Below, in pieces: positions 23,892 through 34,210 of a stretch of 64,000 nt of DNA. The translations under genes and the position numbers were made by a program. The DNA comes from Deuterostichococcus epilithicus (taxonomy: Eukaryota; Chlorophyta; Trebouxiophyceae; Prasiolales; Stichococcaceae). Where the stretch lies: the NCBI GenBank assembly GCA_033439295.1, contig JAVTLE010000016.1:1054001-1118000 (forward strand). The letters are read 5' to 3'. Numbering within the stretch: position 1 is the stretch's first letter; every line of letters begins with the position of its first letter. A model generated the notes under the pieces. That model was not told the origin of the DNA, ran no database searches, and was given only the letters and a program-made list of their open reading frames with translations.

Positions 23892-26800
23892 AGGTGACGA
23901 CAGCAGGTGCATTGCGAAGCTGCAAGGCAGTGAGAATTGCAGCCTCTGCAAGGTGTAACTGATGGCCCAGGGCATGCCCGCACTCGCCAGTGCATGCTTG
24001 CTCGTGCCCGTTATCCCCAACCAGTGTCACTGGCTCAGCATCAGCAGAATACCGAGACTGGCCTGCCATCAAGAGGTCAGGACCCGGTCCGATACACTGG
24101 GAGTGGACACGAAATACTGGAGTTGATACGTGCAGGACTGCTGGTGCAGTTCTGCAGGATATTCCCGAGTCAGCCGCATGGGGCATCTGATGCAATGCAG
24201 CAGGCGGTCAGTACAGCAGGCGGTTGGCGCTTGGCGCAGCACATGGGTGGATGCGGTGGATGCTGCAGGACTGCTCGAGGTCAAACACGTGCTAATGACA
24301 CACACACATGTGCCTGCGCAGGACGACATGCTGTCGGGCGAGGATGACGAGGAGGACTCGGAACACGAGTCGGAGTGGGAGGAGGCTGAAGGCGCCGAAG
24401 CCGCGGAGGCCGCCGCCGCTGCCGCGCAGGTCCGTCTTGCGGTTTCCCGACGCTTTCTTATATTCTGGAGTCGGCATACTCACCACACCTACGCCTGGAA
24501 CACATATCCCATCTCAATTGATGGGGATGCACTCCTCGTGCTCCACAGGCATGCGTGCTCCACAGGCATGTGTCGTGAGCTTGCCCGTCTCGAGGCGCAG
24601 GAGAAAGCAGATGCAGGCACCCACACACGATCTGCCTCATGCGGTGCGCAGGAGGCGGCCCGGGAGCAGCCGGCCGGCAGGCCGCGGCGCTCTGCGGATG
24701 CCAGCACGCAGGCGGGGCGGCCCGGCCTGGGGCAGCGCAGCCCCTCCATCACCATCAACTTTGGCCCCGGCGGCTCCTTTGGCCTCGGCGGCCCACAGCA
24801 GGTGGGGTGGGGGAACTCCCTGCGTCACTGCATTGTGCTCACGCTGCGGCCCGCTGGAGCACAGCATGACTGGGCCGGCACCGCCTGGCAGGGCCGGCAC
24901 CCTGTGCACTGTTCGTGAAGGCCGCGTGAATGCCACTGCATGCGACTCGCAGTGGGTCGGGGCCGCGCCGCTGCTGAGGCTCTGAAAACTGGGGCAGCCT
25001 GTCTGGCGTCTTGGGGCTCACACACGACCGGATGTGTGTGCTGCCTCGTCAGATGGCGGTTGGGGGCGGCTGGCCGGGCACGGGCGCAGGCATGGGCGGC
25101 AGTGCCGCCGCACCCTGGCAGGCGCTGCTGCCGGGCCAGCAGGTGGGCTCCTTCCAACAGGAGCTGGGTCGCCTGGTCAGCAGCGCCATCCTGCCCATCG
25201 TCAGCGAGCTGGTCACGCGCCCGCAGGTGAGGCACAGGCATGCCTGATGCATCTCGACTTATTTGGCGTGCTGCCCCCCCGTCGATGCAGGCGCCTGTGT
25301 GCGCCGCTACCTGGCATCGGAATTGTGGCAGGGCCGGGATCCTGACACCCCATCGCCCTGTCGACCTGCGCATGTTTCAGGCTTAGTACTTTTAGCTGAA
25401 AGCCGGTTCCCGTCACATGTCCAGTTGCAAGCTGATTCCCGATGCGAAGCTTTTGGCAGGCACATCGGATGCATGTCAGCTTGACATCGTCCCCATGTAC
25501 GCGTTCAGGGATCCGCAGACGACACGGGCGCCGCAGATTTTGTGCAGTCGCTCAGCAGCCGCATCTCCATGGCGCTGCAGCCCAGCTTGGCCGTCATACA
25601 GCGTCTGATGCAGTCACTGGCGGCGGCGGGACAGGGCAGCGGTGGTGACGGTCCCGCCGTAGGCGCTGCGGCGCAGGGCGCCAGCGCCGCTGCCGCCACT
25701 GCCTCCGCGCATCCTGCACCAGCTGCCGAGACAACTGAGGTGGGAGGCGCACACCCCCTGTGCTGAGCACAAGAGGCCCAGAGCATCTCGCCGCATCCTG
25801 TCCCACACGCGGACCGGCCTGCCTGCAGATCCCCTCGCAGTGGCTTACTGCTAGCGCCACTTCCCAGCTTCAGCACGAAGTCACGCTTTAGCAGGTGGGC
25901 GTTGTCCGGACCAGCGCTGCAGACGCCGACTCCGCCGATGGCGGTGCCAGCGGCGAGGGCGGGCAGTGGGCCTATGTACCGACCACGACTGTGTCTGCTG
26001 AAATTACAGTGGAGCCTGTGGACGCTGCGGGTGCGCGCGCGCTTAAACCCTGAGGAGACTTCGTCTCTTCAGCATGTTCCCCGCCTTGATGTCGCTTGAC
26101 CTGGTCGTGTGCCTGTCGATGTGAGCTCCTCCAAGAGCTTGCGATGTGTGGCTGGTTTTGTGGGCCTCCTGTATCTGTGTGCTTTAACCTCGTGCAAGGT
26201 ACAACCTCGTTGTGGCTAGGCTATCGGGTGTGCATGTGCGGGACTGAATGAGGTGCCACCTGTTACGCTGGCACCAGGGCAGCCGATCCCCGGGGCGGCC
26301 GCCAGCGCGGGCGGCCAACAGCAGCAGGACTTCATGACGGCGCTGCAGGCCAGCCTGCCGCTCATCCAGCAGGCGCTCGCAGGTGCGGCACAGCCGCGGC
26401 AGCAGGCGGCGCCGCAGGCGGACTCTGCTGGCCACAGCACTGCAGTGCAAGGTACGCGCAGGCGATTTTGATCCTGCTGTGCGGGGCTAACACTATACGG
26501 CACTGCTACTTATTGGTTGTGCCGCAATGACGAGCTTGCGCCGCAGTGACGATCTTGTGAGGAGACTGAGGAGGCGACATGCAATCAGACATATCGAATT
26601 GAATATGGTGAGCTGAATCGCTTAGCGAATCTTTTGCTGACGCAGGCGGCACAGGCAGCGCATTGGCGGCCCCGCAGCCGCCAGCTCCGCCGCCAGCCGA
26701 TCCCGCCGCCACCGCAGCAGCCACCGCTGCGCCACCCGGTGGCACTGCTGCGGCTGGTTCCTCTGGCGGCACCTCTGGCGACGCACCAGCTGCGCAGGCC

Positions 26801-28008
26801 GCCGCCGCGCGGGGACCCGGCGGCGGCAGCGGCAGCNGCCCAGCAGGCCTCGGCGGAGCACCGCTGCGGCGCCCGACGCGCGGCCGCGGCCCTGCGGCGT
26901 CCTCGCAGCCACCTGCCGGCGGCATTGGTGTCGGCCTGGGGCTGCCACCGCGCCATGCCGCCGGGCGGGGCGGCACAGCCGCGCGACCCCAGCAGCCGGT
27001 AGTCGGAGCCCCGCCACAGACGGCTCCGCCGCTGGGTGAGCATCTGTGCCTGGGCTCGGCTCGATGACCCTGCGATGTCTGCTGCAGGCCGTGTCACGCT
27101 TGTCCTTCCTGTGCCAGACTACGTGCCCTGTTGCAGCCCGCCGATTCAAAATGCCATGCCAGGCAACACTCCTGATTGGGCTGCTACAGGGGACATGCTG
27201 GCGTCCTTGCTGGGCGGGGGCGGCGGCGCAGGCGCAGGCGGCGACGGAGCCCCCGCCGGCGGCGGCGGCTTTGCCCAAATGCTGCAGCAGATGGCGTCCT
27301 CGCCCGCGATCGCGCAGCTGGCCAGCTCGCCAAGCGTGCAGAACGCCATGGCGCCCCTGCTCGGCGCTACAGGGTGGGACATCGCATTTGTGATCTTTGT
27401 CGCCTTGGCCTTCCACTACGCCTGTACTCGTTTCATCCAGAAGTAATGCTGCGCAACGAAGCTGTTTGTACCTCCACACAGCAGCACAAGCGCTGACGGA
27501 TGACAAGGTTCGTGCGCAACCCGCAAGCGATGTGTGCCAACAGCTCACACATCTGTGGCACGCTCGCTGCAGGGGCGGCAGCGGCGGCGGCGGCGGCGGC
27601 GGCGGCCAGGTCGACTTTGGCGCCATTATGAACCAAATGGGGCCGCTGATGTCCCAGATGCTCGGCGGCGGCAGGGGCAGCCTCGGCGGCAGCAGCGTCG
27701 GCCAGGCGTCCGGCGGGGTTACCTCTCCCTCTCCAGCCGCTTCAGCCCCAGCATCGCTGCACCGCACCTCCAGTGCTCCGCAGCACAGCAGCGGCGGCGT
27801 TGGCGGCGGGCAGCCATCGGAAGTCGAGGCTGCGGTGGAGGCTTCCGTTCGATCCGAGCTGCCAGAGGCGGACGCCGAGCGGTGGCTGGCGACACTGCGG
27901 GCGGACGCCGGCACAATCGCGCGGCAGGCGGACGGTCAGCGGCCGCTGAGCGCCACGTACGTTGCCGGGGGGCTGCACACGTCGCCGGCCTCGCAGCGTC
28001 TGTTTTAG
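20372..28008 (+). CDS. BAG6: BAG6/Scythe-like protein with N-terminal ubiquitin-like domain
   Basis: Nineteen exons keep the frame throughout: 20372-20446, 20551-20758, 20933-20988, 21160-21336, 21517-21706, 21825-21980, 22296-22495, 22726-22948, 23153-23511, 23644-23784, 24322-24429, 24652-24801, 25053-25226, 25509-25739, 25895-26030, 26278-26451, 26646-27035, 27190-27373 and 27573-28008, about 1255 residues. The first 80 residues are a ubiquitin-like domain (KVKVKTLRPSVHELEV, LPVSELKDRLVEV, RQRLLFGGRVLQDG, DGHTIHLVERP). A long low-complexity part rich in A, Q, P and G holds helices such as LLSTIQQFVSHLAA, an acidic block near 24322-24429, and repeated M-Q-rich segments (FAQMLQQMASSP, IMNQMGPLMSQML). 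The last exon has EAAVEASVRSELPEADAERW, like the BAG6 C-terminus. BAG6 handles misfolded and tail-anchored proteins. Some middle exon edges (23484 or 23511; 22726 or 22732) are ambiguous, and one base (26837) is N. Confidence 0.85.
23841..23890. repeat. TGCC microsatellite in an intron
   Basis: Ten TGCC units in a row, preceded by GCAGGCAGGCC, lie within the intron between BAG6-like exons 10 and 11. Confidence 0.9.
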
Positions 28009-28661
28009 ATCGGGCGCGGCAGGGCAGGGCTATCCCGTGCATGTGACATGGCACCGCTGCGCGGCTGGATGCCTCGGTCACAGCTTCCAGGCACCCTGCC
28101 TTCGCTGGCACTGCACTCGACGGCCGTTTGACCGGCTGCCTGTCCGGCCTGACAGATTGGCACTGCCGCACAGCATGGCGGCCCATTGGCTCGGACACAG
28201 CCCGGACAGGGTGCAGCAGTGTAGGATTTGCGATGTGTTAGGTTGTTCGTTACCTAGACTTCCAGAACAAGGCATACATGGAGTGTTCACAGCAACATTG
28301 CATGTCCATAGCTTGGGGCACGAATCAACACAGATGTCGTCTTTTCATAACACGTTTGAACACGCGAGGGTGGGCATGGCAAAGATGGAGGTGTGGCAAG
28401 AATAACAGCACATGACACCGTTTATAATTATTGCCGCCAATTTTGGCCAGCAGCAATGAAGCCTGACAAACCTGACAGGCCGCTACAGGCAGAGGTGGTT
28501 GCAATCCGATGGATATCGTCCTCGTAACGGAACGAAACAATCAACCATATCAGAATGTGACATCAGAAGATCTTGATTGGGATCAGTACAGGCCTACAGG
28601 GTATGTCCAGTGGCACCGCTCCAGGGTCAACCTGCTGATCCTTCGTCACAATGCAGCGGCT
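28009..28661. other. Convergent spacer
   Basis: The BAG6-like gene and the protease-inhibitor gene are transcribed towards this stretch. It should hold both 3' UTRs. No other gene was recognised. Confidence 0.5.
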
Positions 28662-29001
28662 CTAGCCGCGACTGGGTATGCTTGTGACCTTGCGTGTGTC
28701 TTGGCTGTAGAATATGCGCACACGCTCGAAGCCGTAGTCCATTGTGACGACTGAGCCCTGCACATGTTCACGGTGCAGTCAGCAACAGCTCGAAGTAAAC
28801 ACAGCCTCCGTAGTCTGAAACAAGCCAGTGCCGCACCTCTGGAACCAGCACAGCTTTGAACCCTGCGTCCCGAATGACCTGCGATGCGGCGTCGACGTCC
28901 TGCCCCACCAGCTCTGGCCACTCAATGCGGCGGTACCCGTCTGGTCGCTGCTCGCCGGGTGGCGGCGGCGGCGGGTCTGAAGCGCCGCTGCTGAAGTCCA
29001 T
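28662..29001 (-). CDS. Potato inhibitor I family serine protease inhibitor
   Basis: Two exons, 29001-28837 and 28757-28662, join in phase to 86 residues. A proline-rich, presumably flexible N-terminus leads to IEWPELVGQDVDAASQVI, the conserved W-P-E-L-V-G start of the family, then AVLVPEGSVVTMDYGFERVR, the binding loop and following strand. By alignment with barley CI-2 (loop V-T-M-E-Y), the P1 residue would be methionine and P1' aspartate, suggesting action on subtilisin- or chymotrypsin-like enzymes. No cysteines are needed and none is in the core. No signal peptide is seen with this start, so either the protein is cytosolic or a 5' exon is missing. The family is well known in plants and scattered in other groups. 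Confidence 0.88.
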
Positions 29002-29749
29002 CACAACGGTGTCTGCAGGCTGCGTGGTGCAAGTGCAGCAGTGATAGTCTGGAAGTGCCAGGCTGACTGTCTTGTGCGTCCGTTCCTCACAAGCGGCTCA
29101 GTGCCAGTCACCAACTGATAGTCAGCCCAGGTGCCGCTCCAAGCGTGCGGAAGGCACGGCACTGTGGGAAGTTGCGGCATGATGGTGTTTGGAGGCCCAG
29201 TATGCACGTTGAGCTGCTCCAAATGAGTCGGTCTGCCTACCTTATGCGAGCTAGCATGAGGATCCACGGTCTCATCTGCAGCACAACCGCTGGACTCCTG
29301 CATAAATTTGAGCGGTCGGCGAATATCGGTCGGGATACGATGTGTGAGTCCTTGTTGTACAGGTGTTATGTAATGTGAGCAGCACTTGGCACAGCGGTGG
29401 ATGATTACCCGAGGTTGTGCAGCTTGTAACATAGTGAAGGTGCGAGTCACCACCACCAAAGCAACAACCACTGCGCAAGTAGGCTTGTGTATGCTCATTC
29501 GATCTGACAGACTTGCTGGGAGCGGTTGTGACTTCGTCTGTTGGACCTGAGGCCTCTGCATGGAAAAAGAGCGCACCTGCACGTGCCGTTGCTCAGCCAC
29601 TGCGAAGCTGCATCCTATTGCACTTCCTGCTTCCTACATATACTAATTTGCTAATCTCAATTGCCAAATTTTCAGCAAAAATTGGCAAACATTACAATAA
29701 GCAGGGTGCACTTGCAGACAGGATCCTTCTGGAGAGCCGCATCTACTTC
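29002..29749. promoter_or_regulatory. Divergent upstream region, inhibitor and mS23 genes
   Basis: The stretch lies between two divergent genes. It could also contain an unrecognised first exon of either gene. No further motif was seen. Confidence 0.4.
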
Positions 29750-30558
29750 ATGCGCAGCGCATCGCAGACGCTCGCGTACCGGAGGCTCGTCGGCACCGCC
29801 AGGCAGCTGGCGAAGGCTGGTGTCGAGCCGGAGCCCATCTGGTTGGAGGCCCTCACCCGGTATGTCCACATGCCTAGTTTTGATACTGCTGAGCCTGCTG
29901 AATCTCTCAGAGTCGTCCCACCCGCAGCACCACGTGTGATAGCCCCAACTGCTGCCGCAGGTGCCCGCCCATCCCGCAGGAGACGGTGCGCAAGCCCAAG
30001 CCCAAAAACATCACCTTCCCGGAGGACCGCTTCATCCAGTCCTTCTACGACCGCTTTCCGCACGCCCGGGAGGCGCCTCTGGACCTCGCAGCGCCGGAGC
30101 CGCCCGTAGCTCGCCAGTTTGCGCTGCGGCAACTGGAGCTGGTGGAGCAGGGCAGGACGCCCAAGCAGGCGCGGGTCCTGGTCGATCGGGAGTTCCGGGA
30201 GGCCGGGCTGCTGGACTCGCCGGTGACTCTCTCGCTTGAGCTCCTCTCTGGTCTCTTCCTGGTTTGCTGCGCTGCCGGCGCACAATGTCAACCCTGGCAC
30301 AGGCTTATCGCGGATGCCATGGCGCCGCGGCTGATTGGCATGCAACGATCCTGAGCATGCACCCAGATGCCTCACGCTTGAGGAGCAAACTGGGTCTTAA
30401 TATTGAGCAATCTCTCACGCTGCAGCTTACAGTCTGAACCAGACCAACTTCTGACTGCAATTGTGGTGCAGGCAAACAAAGGGGACAGCGCCATGAGGCA
30501 CGTGCAGCTGGAGGAGGAGGCGGCATTGCAGGAAGCCATGTCGCAGCTGAGCCGATAG
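29750..30558 (+). CDS. Mitochondrial small ribosomal subunit protein mS23
   Basis: Exons 29750-29859, 29961-30222 and 30472-30558 join in phase to about 152 residues. The order of features fits mS23: a short basic N-terminus with LVGTARQLAKAGVEPEPIWL, then PIPQETVRKPKPKNITFPED, then DRFIQSFYDRFPHAR, and a C-terminal helix RQLELVEQGRTPKQARVLVD ending in a charged tail. The protein belongs to the small subunit of the mitochondrial ribosome. In plants the family has the same W-L then KPK.I..PED pattern. A TGTAA poly(A)-type signal, typical of green algae, lies at 30695-30699. An upstream exon is possible because the frame is open before the chosen ATG. Confidence 0.75.
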
Positions 30559-30718
30559 CGTTTGCCGGATGCGAGGTGTCAATGCAAGAGGGGCATGTGT
30601 GGTAAGATGGTGACCCTGTGTCCGGTGGGCTGGGTAGCTTTGGCGGCTGCAGGCCTGATTTATGTGGTCGAGCGTAACTGTGCAGTCATGCGTTTGTAAT
30701 GCTGCTGTGACCCGTCAG

Positions 30719-32438
30719 TCATAATCCTGCTGTCCTGCTCGCATGTATGAAGAACTCTTTGTTCTTGCTGATGGCGCCTCGCACAGGCGACTCGAAGATG
30801 CCGTGACTCCGGAATCCAAGCGCCTCCACTCCCACCGTGATCCTGTTGATGACCTCCTGATGCACAGCATCGTCTCGGACCACCCCGCCTGCTTCCACCT
30901 GCCATCAGCATAACGAAGTCTGATCAAACAAAGTTCCGACACAGCAGGATCGTGCAAGACTGCCAGGGGCGGATACACAGCAGGAGGCACGCACTATGCA
31001 TGTGAGACGCTCACTTCCAGCACAGAGACATGCGAGCTTTTGCGATTGTATGCAGCATGCACCCATGCCACCAACAACCTGCGCGTGCGGCAGCCTTGGG
31101 AGGCTGAAGCGGCAATGCAAAGAGCTTTCGATCCTGCAAGCGCGCCTGCTCCCGGCGGGCCTCGAACTGCGGCTTTATGAGCGACACCAGGTCTGCCGAT
31201 GGCGCCGCGAGCGCAGCGACCGCCGGCAGCACTGTCAGCACGCTGATGAAAGACAGGTCCAGGGTTATCAGCTGCGGCCGTGACGGCAGCTCGTCCGTCG
31301 TCAGGTGTCGTAGGTTAGTGCGATCCAAGACCAGCAGGCGTGGGTCGCGCCGCAATGCGTCCGCGACCTGCATGAAGAGGAACTGTGTTGGACGGGGAAC
31401 CTTCGTGCATGGCTGGGAATCGCTGCGGGGGCTGCCCTCACCCGCCGCTGGAGCCGGCCACGGCCTGCCTCGTGCCCTCAGCAAGGGAGGCGGAGTAGCA
31501 TGGCTTCGACTGAGACATGGCCGTGTGCGACGACATCGCACGCAGGTCACATGAGCTGCAAGGCGCACTCCTGGAATCGCAGTCCTGTGCAAGGCGGACG
31601 ATATGGCCCCCATCTCCCAGCGCACACACCCTCGCTGCGTCGAGCTCCGACCTGAAAGAGGTCTTCACCTGAGCATTGCCGACGTCAATGCCAAACACCC
31701 GCGCGGCGCCGCGCTGCAGCAGGCAGTCAGCAAAGCCGCCAGTCGAGAGCCCGGCGTCGAGGGCAGTCAGGCCGGTCACATCCACACCGAAGTGCTCAAG
31801 CGCCGCGTCGAGCTTTAGACCAGCCCTGCAGGCCAGCACAGTCCGTTGTGGGGTGCTCTCACGGCGTACCCCGCAGAAGCTATCTGTGTATACATGCACA
31901 GTAGGGTTCGACAGGCATGTGCAGTGGCGTGCTGTAGCTTGATCTCTGGCAAATTTGCATGAACAGCAACCCTAGTTCAAAAAATTGTCAACCCTCAGAT
32001 TTGTCCAGTCGTTGCGCACCTGGAGGCGAATTTGCAGGGCGCGCCCTTGATGCGCAGGTCCGCGCCTGGCAATACAAGCGTGCCCACCTTGAAGACCGGT
32101 GCGTCATCGACGAGCACCTTGCCCTGCATGATCAAAATACTTGAAATACACATCGATGAGTATTGTATCTCGCAGCTGAGGCTCACCCGCGCTGTGAAGT
32201 CGGTCCACTTTTGCTCTTGCAGATCGCATCTCGGATAGCCCATTGAATTTGCTGCGCCCCATCCGAGCCTCACCCGAGGTTCACCAGGCCCGGTCTGGCG
32301 GTGGCCTTTGTGACACTTGCTTGGAGCACTCACCTGGATGATCAGCGAGGAGAGGACCCGTCGATCGTGCTCCGGAAAGCGCTCCGCGGCGAGGTCTAGC
32401 AGCTGGCTCCGACGGCGCGCCTTCTGTGGCGGACGCAT
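30719..32438 (-). CDS. TlyA-type rRNA 2'-O-methyltransferase, organelle
   Basis: Five exons on the minus strand, 32438-32334, 32123-32020, 31825-31669, 31367-31146 and 30898-30719, join in phase to 255 residues, the usual length of bacterial TlyA. The N-terminal third is an S4 RNA-binding domain (AAERFPEHDRRVLSSLI, GKVLVDDAPVFKVGT). The rest is an FtsJ-like methyltransferase: ALDAGLSTGGFADCLLQ is the SAM-binding motif, followed by VFGIDVG, LDRTNLRHL, LDLSFISV and LIKPQFEARREQ, then VRDDAVHQEVINRI and GISF-type ending FESPVRGAISKNKEFF. Family members methylate rRNA on ribose. A plastid or mitochondrial address is inferred; no transit peptide is visible with this start, so a 5' exon may be missing. 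The intron after E-R-R-E-Q appears to begin with GC. Confidence 0.9.
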
Positions 32439-33131
32439 AAGGGTATATATTTACGTCGCGGCACCAGGCGACTGATATTTGTCGACAGCAGACTTGAACA
32501 TGAAGAGCTCTTTTCAACCAATGGTGCAGAGGTAGAGCTTGCCTGTCGTGGGGCTGCGGGCGGAGGCAGCTGCGGCTCAACCGGCGCGGTTGCGGCGCAG
32601 CGTAGGCGCGGACCTGTGCGGGAGCACGACATGGCTCGCTGCCGGCACGGAACACAATGTTGGACACGTATTTCCTCTCGCCCACACTGCACAGCTGCAT
32701 GCTGGCTCATTGTGGGCTGCCGACCTGAGCTTGGAGAGGTGGCTAGGCGCCGGTACCAGGCACGGCGCAGCGGCTGGACAGGACTTCTGGCAATCCAGCA
32801 GGGCTGCACCCACATCAGCTCTCCGTGAGCTCTTTGTGCGGCGACTGCGTGCTTCGCTGACCCGGAGCCTCCAAAGAAGAAACAACACTTCGCAAGGTGT
32901 CGAGGACTTCGGGAGACTGAGCACTGTCTCCATGTCATGGAGACTCAGACAGGCTGACGACGAATCTCGGACTTGTGCGGAAGCTGAGTGCCGCACTTGG
33001 CGCTTTACACCCCCAACAAAACTATCACAACAACCTGCCAAGCTTCGCGATCGCAAGCAGAGTCTCGATCCCAAGTCTACAGCTCAGCTTGTGTCTCCTA
33101 CACCTTCGGCGCCGTCAACAGCACAGTCACG
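32439..33131. promoter_or_regulatory. Divergent upstream region, TlyA and LEA-like genes
   Basis: Nearly 700 bp between two divergent genes. It may contain a transit-peptide exon for TlyA. Long open frames on both strands here show no recognisable motif. Confidence 0.4.
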
Positions 33132-34086
33132 ATGCTCGCACGGTTCAGCAGGAGTGTGAACGGCTCGCGGCCGCAGCTTGCGCGGGCATTCGCCTCAAAG
33201 GATGACCAGACAATCGTAGAAAAGATCCAGGAGAAGGTCGGCGCGGGCATCGAGAAGGTGTGGTATTATGGCAAGTGACGGACTGGGTTGTTGCTGGACT
33301 GCCTGTCATGATGTGCAACCTCTTGATGAGCCTGTACATCGCGCAATACAGGTTGGCAAAGCCTTCGAGTCGGATGGAGCCGTGGGTAAGCTTCTTCACT
33401 GCCTCGCCTGAATCGCGTTGATGCCTGCCGCGTAGCGCATCGAAAGTAACACCAAAAAACGCAGGCGCCTGGATAGTCCACTGATGGAGCAGTTGTTGTG
33501 TTGCTGCAGGCAAGAAGTTTGAGGGCGATGGCAAGGTGCATATGATCTCCACCGGCGCTGGGATGTCATAGGCTGCCCGTGCATCCATGGTTTATGTGCC
33601 CAACAGCCATTCACCGGCACTGGCGGCTGCTCAGAGATGCACCTTGCGTTATCGACATCAGGGTCTGATCTAATTGCTTAGCGCTGGCTGGCACCTGACG
33701 GCTCCTGAGCCGGGTCCTGAGCGCTACTCTGTCCCGCAGGTCGGCGGCAAAATTGACAAGGAGACATCTCCCAACAGCAAGCTGGACAAGGATGGAGAGA
33801 TCGGGTCGAAATTCAAGTCCTCGGGCGAGGTCGGCGGCAAGGTCGAAGAGAAGGTGAGCTGCTTCGCTGCGACTAACTGGCCGAGTATTAGTGCTGACCC
33901 TTCCGCACGTCACATCTGTGTGCTCCTTCCCCGTATCCACCTCCGACAGATGACATCGTTCTGGCAGAGTGTGTGGAACGATCACACAGCTTTGGGATCA
34001 CGACGGCTAAGCAGACTTGCTTGTGTCCGATGCAGGCAGAGAAGGTGGCAGACAAGGGGCAGGAGCTGAAGCAGAAGGCAAAGTAG
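33132..34086 (+). CDS. Small LEA/CsbD-like hydrophilic protein, probably mitochondrial
   Basis: Exons 33132-33270, 33510-33535, 33740-33853 and 34036-34086 join in phase to 109 residues. The N-terminus MLARFSRSVNGSRPQLARAF is a classic mitochondrial presequence with R, S and L and an R-A-F-A-S end. The rest is very hydrophilic, with repeated K, E, D and G (EKIQEKVGAGIEK, VGGKIDKETSPNSKLDKDGE, GEVGGKVEEKAEKVADKGQE), resembling LEA or CsbD-type stress proteins. Exon 2 is only 26 nt. The first intron reads in frame only if it starts with GCAAGT, a good GC-type donor. A role in desiccation or stress protection is inference from composition. Confidence 0.75.
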
Positions 34087-34210
34087 GCAGTCGCAAAAGC
34101 CTGCCTGCCTCTTGTTTCTTTGCAGACTGTTTGTAGCATAGCAGTCTTTTCAGTACATTTTGATGTCACGATAGTAGACCCGTGAACGGGGGAACTGGCT
34201 TGCAACAACC

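Noticed and set aside
26622-27914. 430-codon minus-strand open frame
   Set aside because: It lies antisense to BAG6-like exons in very GC-rich DNA, has an R/A/P composition typical of a shadow frame and shows no motif.
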